From positions 91,700-155,699 of the forward strand of contig JAJEKV010000533.1 in NCBI GenBank assembly GCA_021234155.1: a stretch of 64,000 nt of DNA, read 5' to 3'. Under the pieces are notes generated by a model that was given only the letters and a program-made list of their open reading frames with translations, was not told where the DNA came from and ran no database searches. The position numbers were made by a program, and so were the translations under genes. Below are positions 11,110-23,062 of the stretch, one piece after another. The DNA comes from Isoetes taiwanensis. Taxonomy: Eukaryota > Streptophyta > Lycopodiopsida > Isoetales > Isoetaceae. Within the stretch, counting starts at the first letter, position 1, and every line of letters starts with the position of its first letter.

Positions 11110-11920
11110 AGCCTTTGCTAACCACATATCTTGAACCATGGCAAGCTGAAATAACGAGTTTGGATCTATTGGCCATCCCGAATGATCCCAAACGGTTTTA
11201 CTCTCTTGCAAAAGGCGCTCTTGACTTCTAATTGCCACACTGGGAGGAGGATAACTCCAAACCCCATTCTATCAGTTCCTATTGCTTCATGTTTTCAATT
11301 GCAGCTTCTCAACCATGTCCCAAGTGCAACCGACTAAGACTCGACCCCCATAACGTAAACCCTTCAATAACCTAGCAACACCACGGGGTTTTACGTTTGA
11401 ACTTATATCCTAGTCGATTCGACCAAAATCTTGCACAATGTCATCACGTAGAGGGAGGGTGTTGATGCCATAAGATGTGCCTTTAAAACCTTAGGAGGCG
11501 ATTAAGCCCCAAAGGTCCTCTCCCAAAGAACCTTGGCCACGGATGGGCAACTTTCCCACTCCGGAACTGTGAACTGACTCTGCCAATGGACTCAAAACGT
11601 TGACATTACCCTGGAGACCAAGTTTCGTGGGTAGAAGACTACCCCTTTTCCAAGAAGCGCCAAAGTAGCTCATGTCCAACATGTTCGTAGTCAACTGGTC
11701 TAAGAGGTGGCTGCAGAATACTGCCATGTAGAGGGTTAAGTATTTTTTCGTTGCAAAAATGACCGTTTAACTTGGTCCCTAGGGTAATTTCGCCGTTTGG
11801 ATGGCATGGCTAAGTCGAATCTCTATTTGAGCCTTTGTGCTTTGCCCGAACGACAAAATGCCTCTACCAAAAGTTCCAAAGGTTATCATATTTCTTGCAT
11901 GAAGTCCTATCATCATGCCC
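11110..11920. other. Unassigned sequence between repeat blocks
   Basis: Only short frames without family motifs are present. The words CTTGGTCCCTAGGGTAATTT (about 11781) and AGACCAAGTTTCGTGG (about 11616) tie this stretch to the repeat family of 9.4-11 kb and 57-64 kb. Confidence 0.4.
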
Positions 11921-11924
11921 ACAT

Positions 11925-12840
11925 GGCATGTTTAAGCCGCCACGGCATTTTTGAGCCACCTTGGCATGTTGGAGCATAGGTGGCATGTTGGAGCCACCTT
12001 GGCATGTTTGAGCCACCTTGGCATGTCGAGCCTAGGTGGCATGTTCGTGCCTAGGTGGCATTACCTTGGCATGTTGGAGCCTAGGTGGCATCACATGCCA
12101 AGGTGGCTCAAACATGCCACATGGGCTGCAACATGCCACCCAGGCTCAATAACATGCCAATGTGGCTCAAACATGCCACCTAGGCTCAAACATGTCAAGG
12201 TGGCTCAAACATGCCATCGAGGCCCCAACATGCCAAGGTGGCTCAAACATGCCACGTGGGCTCCAACATGCCACCTAGGCTCCAACATGCCACCTAGGCC
12301 CCAACATGCCAAGGTGGCTCAAACATGCCAAGGTGGCTCCAACATGCCACGTGGGCTCCAACATGCCAAGGTGGCTAAAACATGCCACGTTGGCTCCAAC
12401 ATGCCAAGGTGGCTCAAACATGCCACGTGGGCTCCAACATGCCAAGGTGGCTCTAACATGCCACCTAGGCTCGAACATGCCAAGGTGGCTCAAATATGCT
12501 GCCACGGGCTCACCTAGGCTCCAACATGTCAAGCTGGTTCGACCCACGCGGGCTCCAGCGTGCCATCTAGGCTCCAACATGCCAAGGTGGCTCAAACATG
12601 CCACCTAGGCTCAAAATGCCAAGGTGGTTCCAACATGCCATCTAGTGGCTCAGCAAGCATGCCACCTAGGCTCAAGCACGCCACCTAGGCACTCCACGCA
12701 TGGCATGTTTGAGCACCCGGTGGCATGTTGGAGCCTAGGTGGCATGTTTCAACCACCTTAGCATGTTGGAGCCCACGTGGCAGGTTTGAGCCACCTTGGC
12801 ATGTTGGAGCCTAGGTGGCATGTTTGAGCCCGCGTGACAT
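11925..12840. repeat. 19-bp minisatellite, second block with two orientation switches
   Basis: The same 19-bp unit family as at 7690-9215. From about 11925 to 12090 the units read in reverse (TTGGCATGTTGGAGC), from about 12092 to 12695 they read forward, and from about 12700 to 12840 they read in reverse again. The switch points are abrupt. Single strands of this block could fold into long hairpins. Confidence 0.85.
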
Positions 12841-12849
12841 GGGCTAGTT

Positions 12850-13075
12850 TGAATAATCCGCCCCCCTCTCTTTGTAGTATCCGGCCTGTGCAGCGATTGA
12901 AGTAGATGTCCCCACCCCCCCCCAGAGCCTATCCGCCCCCCTTTGCCCGATTTAGTACAAGAAAAAAATACCAAAAATCTAGTACGGTTTGTCTTATCGG
13001 GCGATGAAGTTGGGGGGGGTCGGATAGGTTCAAAGGGGGGGGGCGGATTAGTTCAATGGGGGGGCGGATAATCTG
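12850..13075. repeat. Inverted-repeat block with C-runs and G-runs
   Basis: Left side: AATAATCCGCCCCCCTCTCT, then CCCCACCCCCCCCC and ATCCGCCCCCC. Right side: GGGGGGGTCGGATAGG, GGGGGGGGGCGGATTAG and GGGGGGGCGGATAATC. The two sides are inverted copies of an ATCCGCCCCCC motif, giving a foldback of about 220 bp. It may be a small MITE, but no clear target duplication is visible. The G-runs could form G-quadruplexes on one strand. Confidence 0.55.
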
Positions 13076-13329
13076 ATGAGCTGCTTTCGGCCGGATATTA
13101 CAAGAGAGGGGGCATGTTGAAGCCAACCCGGGTAGCATGGTGAATCCTAGGGGCACAACATTTGAATTATAAAAATAAGATATGAATTAAACCATTAAAA
13201 ATATTTCATTAATCAAGATGCATGGTGGAGATCTTGATCCCGGCCCTATTATGTTATTGGCCCTTAAAAGCGGCATTGCGATTGATGGATAGCGATCAAC
13301 GGCCAAGATGATGATCCGGGTCCTCTACC

Positions 13330-13560
13330 CTCATTGGCCCGCCTGAGGTTCCTTGTGTTTTTCGTTTCCCTCCCTTGGCCATGGCGATGGCGAGAGGTCC
13401 TAGGCTATGGCAATGCTCCCGCTTTGCGTGGCTATGGCGATGCTCCATGCATTGGCTATGGCAATGCGGAGCTCTATGCTATGGCGATGGCGGAGCTCCT
13501 TGGCTATGGCAATGTGCCTGTATCTTTCCTTTCTCTCCATTGGCTGTTTCCGATCTTTGG
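13330..13560 (+). repeat. Degenerate GGCTATGGCGATG short repeat
   Basis: About ten imperfect copies of a short CTATGGCRATGC word are interspersed with GGAGCTCC and similar words. They make a Gly-Tyr-Gly-Asn-Ala pattern in one frame and Met-Ala repeats in another. I read this as a simple repeat, not a gene, because both frames look equally repetitive and no family is recognisable. Confidence 0.5.
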
Positions 13561-13599
13561 GTTATGGCTTGTAGCGGCAGGCGGGTGCGCTTCGCTTCT

Positions 13600-14770
13600 T
13601 GGGGTTATGGCTTGCGGTGACGGGGAAGGAGCCACGTTAGGTGGTAAAAACAACGGTTTTTGTGTATGGGATAAATCCACTCCACGGCTAAAAACGCCTT
13701 TTTGGGTCGCCTCCGCCGTTATTGAATCTGAGAGAGAGATCGGATTCTACACCGGCTCGATCTTTGCACAATTTTTGCCTGGCGCCATTTTTTTCAGATC
13801 AAAAGACCACGGCTGATCTATTTCTCCGGTTATTCCTGGTTTTCTCTTCATTTCAGATCAATAACAATGGAAATTGTTTTATTATCATGTCGAATTTAAG
13901 GTTTTGAAGTGGCTAAAGGCGGTTTGCATTCACAATAGTGATCGGCTGCGAAAAGAACTCTTCTTGATCGACTCATGCAAGTTCCCATCGCAATGGTATA
14001 TTTACTCATTTTCATTCCTCGATTCTTCCTTTCGTTTTTTCCCTTTGTTTTTCTTTCGGATCAAACACAAAGGGACTCATTTTCCCTTTTATTTTTTTTT
14101 CGGATCAACCCAAGCTTCTCCTCAGCATTTGCGATTCTGAGATACATCTAAAGCTTGTGCGTCTAAAGGCAAAAAGCTTGTCTATTTCAAGGCCTGAGAA
14201 GCTTGCCCGTCTAAATCCAAAAAGATGCTTGTCGTCGCCCGCCTGGCGGTTTTTCGGGTGAGCACTATTAACCCTAGAGCTAGCTAATTCAACTTTGAGA
14301 GCAAATCCTAGAACTGGAGTATGCATATGCGGATGAAGCGGGAGTCGGCTTGCTTCTCTTCCACTACCGAAGAATTTAAAGAGCTTGCAACCATACCTGA
14401 AAAATCTGAAAAAGCTGTGGTGAATGGTAATGGTGTTGCCTCTCCTGAAGCCCGAGGACATAGCATTGCAAGCTTGAACCAAGAGGTTTGATCAAAGCCG
14501 ATTAGCACAGTCAATTGTGCTACATTGTTTTTAAACTTAACCATTAATTCAATTGTTTTGGACCTTTACCATTGAATGTTTTAATCTAACGTTGAAATTT
14601 AGATTGCAATCTATTATTATGCGTGAATGAGAATCTAGATAACATTGTATATTATGCCTTATGGACTTTTTTGGGTTCGATTCCCAAAAAGGTTTTCCTT
14701 TTTTAAAATAAAAAGAGCAATATAAAGTTCATAATATATTAGCTTTTAAATTGTGGTCTATAGGAATTTT
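13600..14770. other. Unassigned AT-rich sequence
   Basis: Contains pyrimidine-rich stretches (13990-14110) and short open frames with no recognised motif. A mildly repeated word AAGCTTGYCYRTCTAAA occurs three times at about 14150-14230. Confidence 0.4.
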
Positions 14771-14779
14771 TTTTTTAAT

Positions 14780-15480
14780 GTCTGCGACGTGTCAACATTT
14801 GATTTGTTAGAAGACATATTAAAAACAATACTTTGTTTTTCCTACGTGTGATAATAATGCTTTTTTTATTTCAAAAGTATGCCACGTGTCCATATTTGAT
14901 TAGCAAGAATAATGTTTTTTTTTTTTTTTTAAATATGCCACGTGTTAATATCTCATTAGTTAAACAACCACATTAGAAACACATATTTTTTCTACGTGTA
15001 ATAATTTTATTTTTTCGTATGTCCTTATTTTAGGAAAACTATAGCTAGATTTCAATAACACATGTAGGGTTTTGTAAATTAAAAAAAGGCCATACGTGAT
15101 TTTTTTTTAATTTTGCAAAAACAACACTTGAAACAACATGTCCACATCGCGAAAAAGAACACTTGAAAACATCAATTTTCTATTTCCTATGTGTTTTTTT
15201 TCTTTGTAGTGTTTTATTTCTACTGTTGTAATTTAGTTTTTCAGGTGTAGTAAAATTAAAACCTACACGTGCTATTTTAAAGATAAACAACGTATGGTTC
15301 CGCCAAAAAACAACAGTGAAGGAAAAAAGTACACGTTGACAAAAATTCACAAAAACCATGTCAATTTTTTCTACGCGTGGATTTTTCTGCCAAGGACCAC
15401 TGTCTCTTTGTGCAAATCCGGATAAACAGGCCACGTGGACTTTTGGGGCCATTTTGGTGTTGTTTTTGGCATAAAACAAC
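14780..15480. repeat. Diverged short repeats carrying ACGTG words
   Basis: The words GCGACGTGTCAACATTTGAT, GCCACGTGTCCATATTTGAT and GCCACGTGTTAATATCTCAT occur at about 14786, 14880 and 14937. CTACGTGT follows each at about 14842 and 14994. They look like decayed tandem units of about 60-110 bp. ACGTG is the core of plant G-box/ABRE sites, but nothing here supports a promoter. Confidence 0.45.
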
Positions 15481-15790
15481 ACTTCCGTACAACTAAAAAA
15501 CAACTGTGGACCAAAAATTGGGGTCAGTGTGACACACACAAGATCCCAAGAAGGGAGATGGACAAGGCCATGAGCAACCTCCATGCTATATCATTGTATG
15601 AGGGTACATAATATTGAGAAGTTTGAAAACTTTCTCAACTAGTGGTTTGTAAAATTTATGAGGAAAACAAGTAACCCAATTCTATGTGTGTCATGTGTAA
15701 TTCTATTCAAGCAATCAATTCAGAAATTTCTTTTATGGTGTGTGAGTCCCATTTTCAGTCCGAGTCCCAAAATTCAAGATTTGTCCCACT

Positions 15791-17692
15791 TTAATTAAAT
15801 ACGACTTTTGTATTATTTGCAGGAGTGTTAGAATCCTTTAATATTGACAAAGGTTTAGATGGAGGTTTAGCTACAAGATAGGTATCCCTTAACAGCTCAT
15901 CATCTCCCCATCTGATATTCCCTAAGTTTTCTTTATTTATAGTATCAACATCTTCCTCACTGTCAGAAATACCCCCTGGGATGAACTCAAACATATTGTT
16001 TATGGAGTTATCAAACAAACATTTCTTAGAACTATTTTGAAAGGGGACTTGCCTGGAAAGTTGAGCATCTTCCTCCACGTCTTGAGAATTGGAGATGATC
16101 TCGGGACTCAGGCTTTGAGGAGCTTCCTTGTTGATTTGAGAAGTCTGTCTGTCAGGTGTATCCAAAACTATATCCTTCTCTGTCATAATTTCTGTAGCTT
16201 GATCTAGAGCAGCCTGATCTTGGTCTTGTACTATAAGACTTTGTTCTGAGCTTGTGCACAATATACCTTCTTGTAGAGTAGCCATTTCCTTCTCAATATC
16301 AGTAGAAATGGTTTGGCAGCCATAATTCACAGAAGACAGATTTATTTCCAAATCAATGAGGGGTTCAAGCTGGATTAAAGTGTTTGAGGGAGAGGGTTGA
16401 GACAAAAGGTCTGCAGGTGTATTGGATGAGGGATGAACATGAAGATCAATCAACTGCTCATAATTTTCAGAATTCAACAATTAATTAGAATCATGGTTAG
16501 TATTAAGATCTGCAAGTATCTGGAAATGGTTGTAGCAGAGGACCTTGTTTTCCATTTCAGTTTGCTTTGATTTATCTATCTCCAAAACGTTCTGGTTAAT
16601 CCTTGTGTCCATGTCTCTATCTGAAGCTGAGGTTGGAATTATTGAATTCTCTGTCTTTGATGCAGAATTATCACTCTGGGAGGTTGAATTCTTCTTGTCT
16701 CTGATAACCAAGGTGGTCATATTTTTGAAGTTTGAGGTATGGCTTTGTCTAATTAATGAATCTCCCTTACTGCCTTGATTGAGATTCAAAGAATTTGACA
16801 GTCTAGAATTATTTAGGTTTTTGGCATCCTGAATAATTCTGTCTAGTGTGGAATGCAGATCCTCTGTTGATCTTGCATCCTGATCCATAGGAGCTTTGCC
16901 TTTATGATTGAAATCTATTTCTGAATAACTTTAATTCCAAAGGCATTTTTATTTGCATTTACTCCTGTTAAAGAACTTCTGTTTGATGTCGAGTCAGAAA
17001 TATGAAAGCCCTGAGCATTCTTTTGTTTATCCTTTTCAATTCTGTTCTTGTGGATTCTCCTTTGAGATCCATTCACTCTTTTCCAAGCGAAAGCATTGGT
17101 ATTGCTTGGATCTTCCAGTGTAGTTGGCCCTTGAAGAACTTGTGAACTGATATTTTTATGTGCCATATTTTCTGCTGTATTTTTTATCTTATTTGCCTCA
17201 TTTGATTCCTTTGAGGGAATTGTACTCACTGTGACATCTGCTTGCTTGATGGGAGTTGTCTTACAATTTTCATACCAAAAGTGCCTGTAATCACATGTCT
17301 GGCAATGAGGAGGCAGACCTGACCATCTTAGTGATAGGATTGATTTCTGTCCAAAAGCATCAGAGAAGGGAATGGAAGTGGGAACAGGTTTGGTAAGACC
17401 AATTTGAATGAAAGCTCGGGGAGGTCTCTCAGGGGAATATTCTGTAGAAATATATGTGCCAATGGAGTTGAATAGAATTCTGAAACAATCTTCATTCCAA
17501 TAAATTGGATTGAGCCCATGTAAAGTGGTTGATGCAATGCACAAGGACTCAAATGAAGATGTATCTAGCCTAGGATGCCATTTAAGAAAGCATATTTGAA
17601 AACTTTCAAAAGCCAGATGACCACGGTTTAGTAAGAAGTTTGTTGTTCTGGAGTTATCACATTCAATCATAATAAATGGATAGTTTAGCCAG
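15791..17692 (-). pseudogene. LINE ORF1-like protein (DUF4283 + zinc knuckle), copy B, downstream part
   Basis: One minus-strand frame of 293 codons (17796-16915) runs from inside the inserted element through the second half of DUF4283 to a zinc-knuckle-like motif C-x2-C-x3-H-x5-C (LPPHCQTCDYRHFWYENC, about 17274-17327). A Lys/Asn/Ser-rich tail follows. The first 30-odd residues of that frame come from the inserted element, not the gene. After a stop near 16915 a shifted frame continues (16888-16481), and an in-frame TAA at 16481-16483 splits it from a further 229 codons ending near 15791. Plant LINE ORF1 proteins have this DUF4283 plus CCHC order and are nucleic-acid chaperones of the element. 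ORF2 is absent, so this is a partial or dead copy. Confidence 0.75.
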
Positions 17693-17695
17693 TAC

Positions 17696-18195
17696 GGGTT
17701 TATTTTTAATGGTGGTGTACAAAAATGCGAAATTTCAGCACGTCTTCGACACCTTACTTTTTTTGTGCAAGCTTGTTTGACGGGCTCAACGGGCATAATG
17801 AAGTCTGGCGACGACCATTATGACACTCCAGCGATTGGCATTTTGAGACTTAAAGCACGATCGAAGCACCAAGAATCGCAGATCATTAAGATCGGTGTAC
17901 TTCCAAAATTCGTCAGTGATCAACCTGGTCTGGTGAAATGAGCATTATGACGTTCAAACGATGAGCATTTTGAAATTCGAAGCAGGATTGAAGCACCAAA
18001 AAATCACAGAATGACGGCATAGCCGCACTTCCGAAAATCGTTAGTGATAAACGCAAATCCGAGGGCCATCATTTTTTGATGGGTGATGAAAATCTCTGAC
18101 GTGCTGTTGAAGTTCAACTTGAAGGGCTATCAGCACTTTATCAGCACCTTATGTCGCGACGTGCTAAATTGTACACCACTATTAAAAATAGACCC
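17696..18195. mobile_element. 500-bp terminal-inverted-repeat element (MITE-like), copy B
   Basis: This is the same insertion as at 2012-2512, at the same position in the ORF1-like gene and with the same GTAC flanks (17692-17695 and 18196-18199). The insertion therefore predates the duplication of the 6.9-kb unit. Internal differences from copy A cluster around the second internal unit (about 18000-18050). Confidence 0.8.
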
Positions 18196-18199
18196 GTAC

Positions 18200-18462
18200 A
18201 TGGCTTTGATGAGAATGCCTTTCTGAAGGTTTTGGCAGAAGGTCCAAAGTTTTTCAAGATTGATTCCACATTTATTAACCTTGACTAGAACAGCTGTGTC
18301 TATCAGAGTTGACATCTTAGCATGAACAGAAGGGAGATTTAAAGAAATACCATGGTACAAAGCTTGTTTGTTCCCTTCATCAGCTCGGGCCTCCAGTAAA
18401 GCAGCATCCAAGGCATTGTCACTATAGACATCTCTGACAGGTTTCGAAACTCCATATGGCAT
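18200..18462 (-). pseudogene. LINE ORF1-like protein, N-terminal part, copy B
   Basis: The minus-strand ATG at 18460-18462 starts the same 88 codons as in copy A, identical in protein sequence up to the inserted element. It is the first half of a DUF4283 domain interrupted at the codons for Ala-Met-Tyr/Trp-Leu-Asn. Upstream, an unidentified frame (reading KVPVWDNLSKDSDLYG just before a TGA) is clean here, whereas it is scrambled in copy A. Confidence 0.7.
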
Positions 18463-18892
18463 GTGAATTTGAGTAGAAGGATGCAGAAATGGGAGTCAAC
18501 CATAAAGATCAGAATCCTTTGACAGATTATCCCAAACAGGAACCTTCTGAGTTCTAGGATGCATGATCTGATTATCAGAGAGAAGGTTAGAGAAATCTCC
18601 AAAAATCAGACAATTTTTTGGGTTTTCTTGAAAAAGTCTTAACTGGTGAAGCAAAATCGGCCGATTTCAGAGTCTCCTAGTTGAGCAAAATCGTGGAGAA
18701 AAGCAAGGAATTTAGGGCTAAAATTGTCTTTAATATCCATGAAAAAGGCTCAGGAGTTTATAGCAGAGACACGTGAGAAGAATGGAAAAAGAGGAGGGAA
18801 AAATAATTCAAGAAGGTGGAAGAAAGAAACTAAAAGGGAAAGCTAAATGGATCTAAATCAATTCTATCACGAAGAGATCAAAGAAACCGTCC

Positions 18893-19237
18893 TCATTGTC
18901 CAAATTCTGCATCATTGTATAATTTAACTGTCAATTTTGTGTCTGTCCAGTCACAATTTACTCGAAAAATAGCAGAGGCCTCTGTGTTTTTGTTCCCAAT
19001 GAATTCTTCTAACCAAGATTGGATGATTTCAACTTCGAATTCTTCACAGCTCGGCACAAATGAGTATTCTGAATGGAAATTTTCTTCTAGGAACAGTTTT
19101 TGTGTGACCAAAGATTGCCAAAGTTGAGAAGCAGATCCTCTTAAATGGCCACAAGTTAATCTACCTCTGTCTTGGAGGATTACAAAGAAATTTGTATCCA
19201 TCTGATGGTGAATTGGCAGGAATTCATGTGGCAGCAA
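18893..19237 (-). CDS. Hypothetical ORF in the duplicated unit, copy B
   Basis: Counterpart of 3211-3555. It is identical from the codons MDTNFFVILQDRGR onward but differs in the first dozen residues because of small local differences. No family is recognised. Confidence 0.25.
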   Translation of the reverse strand: MLPHEFLPIHHQMDTNFFVILQDRGRLTCGHLRGSASQLWQSLVTQKLFLEENFHSEYSFVPSCEEFEVEIIQSWLEEFIGNKNTEASAIFRVNCDWTDTKLTVKLYNDAEFGQ

Positions 19238-19884
19238 CCTCGGATTGCTAGCCTCTACATGGCTAGCAAGGATTTTGGATTGAATTGGATGCTAGAGAAG
19301 CACATTTTTCAAAAAACATGCAAGAAAGGGATGCAAACTGAAAAATTCACTAGAGGACAAAAAATCCAAGAAAATAGGCACTCGAGCATTTTCCAGCCCT
19401 TAGCCTTTCTCGTGCTCAAGCTTTGCCTTGAAGCCATGCTAAAAAAGGACTCGTGGGCCGAATTCCAAAAGGTATTTGTCCAAAATACCTGTATTTGTGG
19501 AACACTTAAAAGGATCTATTTTGAAATGAGCTTGTTCCGATCTTTTGGGGGTGTAGGCTTCTTATTGCCAATGTAAAGTTTTCCAAAAGATCCTTTTTGT
19601 TTCTTCAAAAGTTACAATTGAGGTTATTGTATTTTGATCCTGACTGAAGACCTTGACTTACTCTGATCCTGACTGAAGACCTTGACTATTCTTGAAGTTC
19701 TGGTTTTTTATATAAATTTTGAAAAAACTTTGCCAAGCTTGCCTATATACATAACTCTATTATATTCTGATTTGCCTATATCTCTAGGCAGTCGAATTAT
19801 ATTGTATGTTTTTCCTTAATTAATGAAAAAATCATCTCGTACCTTCAAAAAAAAAACCCCCTCGAAGATTCGCTTAAATTTCAC

Positions 19885-22567
19885 CTAAGAGTCTCTTATT
19901 CTGGCGATGCTAAACATCGATGACTTTCAAGGAATAGAATCTTAGACCATAAGAATTAGATGGCGGACATCTTTAAGATCAAGACTCTTAAGTCTAAATC
20001 TAGGCCAGTAATTATGGCACGGCCAAGTAATTAGCAACACCAAAGGAACAAGAGTCAAGTTCGACATCAACCTTAAGCGGAGCAAAGTAGAGCATCGGCA
20101 CCAAATCAGGTACCTTGGCAAGTATGACCTCATAATAGGCATGGAATATTAAAGCCGGCTAAGGCAATAATTGATTATCATAAGCAAGAGATGTTTATCC
20201 CGGCACCAAAGGGCAAGTACCTTATAATTAAAGTAAGGAAGTAATTTTGTTAAGTCTGCCCTAGGATCTTAGACGATAAGAATTATACATTGTTAAGTTT
20301 GCCCTAGGTTACCTGTGTAAGCTCAAACCTTCTCAAATGATGTCATTTCAAATGGGCCATGCTGCCATTTGAGGTGGCCTTGTGACGAGGTTGAGTGGGC
20401 TCGTGATTGTGTAAATGGATTGTAGATGGTATTATTATAAAAAGCTAGATAAATGAACAATTTGCAGATGATCATTGCCAAACCATGACTGCGTAAGGTT
20501 TTATTTCAGTGGTGGGGATATTGCAAATCTCTTATTATGAAGGCCATCCAGATGTCCTTACATAATGGAAATTGCATAGCCTCCATTTAATTTAACATGG
20601 CCATTTTTCATTTGGCCTTTGTAGACCATTTTCTATACATCAGTGCATGAAAATAATGCATCACGATATTTATATTTTTAACGCATTGGTAAATGGAATT
20701 TGTGCTACTTGACCCCTATTCTAGGTATAGTATTATTTCTAGACCAACGCCAATTGCCTGTGCCAACTGAATAGCTTGCTTTGAGAATAATTGAGAAAAT
20801 CAATAACATCATCATCATGATGGAAAGTCCGTATCCAACTTATTGTACCTCTTAAGCTGCTTATCAAAGGTTAAAGGCATATTCAGCAACACAAAGTTCC
20901 AAAAATGACCATTGATCACGATATTATGCCAGAACTGTGCTTAGTCTTGAACTCTACATATACCTTTTAGCATTGAAATTATCGGGTGAGTAATCAGTAA
21001 GGATATGAACATCTGTTGTTGTACTATATCATCTAAGATTGCGTGCTTCGTATACAATCCCAATCAATAGATCTTTCACTAGCAGCATGTCAAATTTCAT
21101 CCACCAATTTGACTCTTTCTTTTAAACTTGTCAGTACCTATTAAGAACATAGTAGAAAACGAGCTTTTCAATTTATCTAGTTAATCAAGAACAAAGATAA
21201 TATTCATACTCGTACTGTCCAATAGATCAAGTGGACTAATGTGCATCATGAACAAAGGGAAAGGGATCCTTTCCATTCAAGACTTTTCCTTTAAGAGAAG
21301 TGTCTCAAAGGACAGTTGATGTTTGATTTGGTATGCCGTATGCATATAGCATAGTCTTCTACTCTGTGGTTTGGTCATGATTCTCTACTCTGTGTGCCAT
21401 GATTCATGAGAGAATAAACAATTATTCTGGGTTTTTATTAGGGCACACAAAGTTAAAGAAAAACGAATATTCCCAGGGGCCAACCAATGATGGGGAATAT
21501 TAGGGGTGGCCACATGCAATCTTTAGGGCCCTCCCCTCCATATATGAATCTGATATGAGGGGATACGAGAGAGGGGAAGATCTGCAGGAACAGCTGCGGA
21601 AGAGAAGAAAACAGATGATCAGACTAAAAGTTTGGGTGCCTCCCCTATCCGATTGGAACATTGAAAGTTGGCCTCCAACATGAACCGGAGGTCTCCACCT
21701 CCATTTTTGGACGAAACTCCTTCCATTGAAACCGGAAAACTGACATGTGGCCACCCTTATTTTCCCCTAAAGAATCGGATGTTTCAAGTTTCCAACTGAA
21801 AAGTTGTATCCTCCATATTGAAAAATATATGAGAATCTTAGAACAAATTTCCATGCACTAACTGAATGGAAAAACCTCCCATCCCAAAGTTCTTCCAACA
21901 GTGGAGCCAACTGAGATTTATAGTGGAACCCAAAGATAAAAAACAAATGTTATTTTGTATTCTGTATATCATTTTGTGGGACCTTAGTGGATTAGAGAAA
22001 TATCTGGCACGCACGTGTCGAAACATAAAGCTCCATCCAGCAAGTGGATTATGTAGTATAAAGGGCAGCAGATCTCAACGTAGAATGCACATCTCAAAAT
22101 GGAAATGGAACCCGGCGTCTTCTTATTAAAGGAGGTTTGGCTATAGTGCCCGGGTCGCCGGAGTATGAAATCCGCACTGGGGCCTCAAATTTCCTTCCTA
22201 ATCTTACTAATCCACATGGAAATAATTCTTTCTAGTTGCTACTGCACTTTGGCGCAGAATTTTGCTCCTTTTTTTTGCATAGAATAGTGTATTCTGGGGC
22301 CTGGGGAATCTGGACCATGGCCTCGTCAACCATCGAATTGGTAGCCACAAAATTGGATCGCTTCTTATTTCTGAGGCAAACGAATAGTGCCATGCATATT
22401 TTCTAAGATAAGTTCTGGCGGTTCTTCTGTAGACTGTGATCTGTGACCCTTTTTCGTGGCACAGCCATAGCTATAGCTTCGCATTTTATCCCGTCTAGAC
22501 TAGACCAGGCTATAAATGAGGCTAGCAAATAGCCGCCTTCATTCACGATTGAATAGATCCTTGATGG
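19885..22567. other. Non-coding part of the duplicated unit, copy B
   Basis: Same content as 4200-6880, with no recognised gene. The TATA-like TATAAATGA lies near 22511. Confidence 0.5.
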
Positions 22568-23062
22568 GATCCTTTTTCCTATTATAGCTTAGCTCAAATC
22601 CTAGCTATAGAGATGTAGAACTTCAAGCAGAAGCGTCTTCTTGACTGAGGCGTACATTCATCTAAGATCAAGAACTTTTTTACCAGGAGAAGGAAAGATT
22701 TGAAAATCGAGGGGGAAGTAGGTTTCCCAATGAATGAAACCGAGAGTTTTTTTGGTTTTTTGGGGTTGAAACTTTAAGGGCCGTTGGATTTGGTTTTTTG
22801 TGGACAATGGTCTGTTGTTGACGGCATGATTTGGGAGCAACGAAATTGCAAGTGACACTTTCCTCGTACAGAGGACGTTTGGCGTTGAGTAGGTGTTGGA
22901 TCTCAGGCCTGGCCAGATTCGGCTGGGTAGGCTCTTGCCTAGCAGGAATTCGGCCCGATGGGCTACGCTTGGCATGGATTGAGCGATTTTGTTGGAACCA
23001 GGTTCTACTTGAAGATGCATGGATGCAAGGCCATAGTTCTTGTCTGTTTTCTGCGGAATGGC
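22568..23062. other. Sequence between duplicated copy B and the HUH-protein gene
   Basis: Not shared with copy A. It includes T-rich runs at 22750-22800 and a plus-strand frame open from about 22958 that joins the HUH-protein frame. Residues before the ATG at 23063 show no conserved look, so I treat this part as 5' flank or untranslated leader. Confidence 0.4.

Larger units (their letters stand above)
15686..22567. repeat. 6.9-kb duplicated segment, copy B (complete)
   Basis: This is the second, complete copy of the unit at 1-6880. The right limit is TCCTTGATGG at 22558-22567, after which the two copies diverge at once. The left limit coincides with window base 1, so copy B may start before 15686, but 15600-15685 cannot be compared. 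Reading frames are better preserved here than in copy A: the zinc-knuckle ORF is continuous. Differences from copy A are a few single-base changes plus many tiny scrambled islands. Confidence 0.9.

Noticed and set aside
13334-13816. 160-codon plus-strand frame with Gly-Tyr-Gly-Asn-Ala repeats
   Set aside because: The repeat comes from a degenerate GGCTATGGC word; an overlapping frame is equally open and neither has recognisable protein character.
1-22567. The two 6.9-kb copies as the LTRs of one giant retrotransposon
   Set aside because: No primer-binding site follows copy A, no polypurine tract precedes copy B, and no gag, protease, reverse transcriptase or integrase lies between them.
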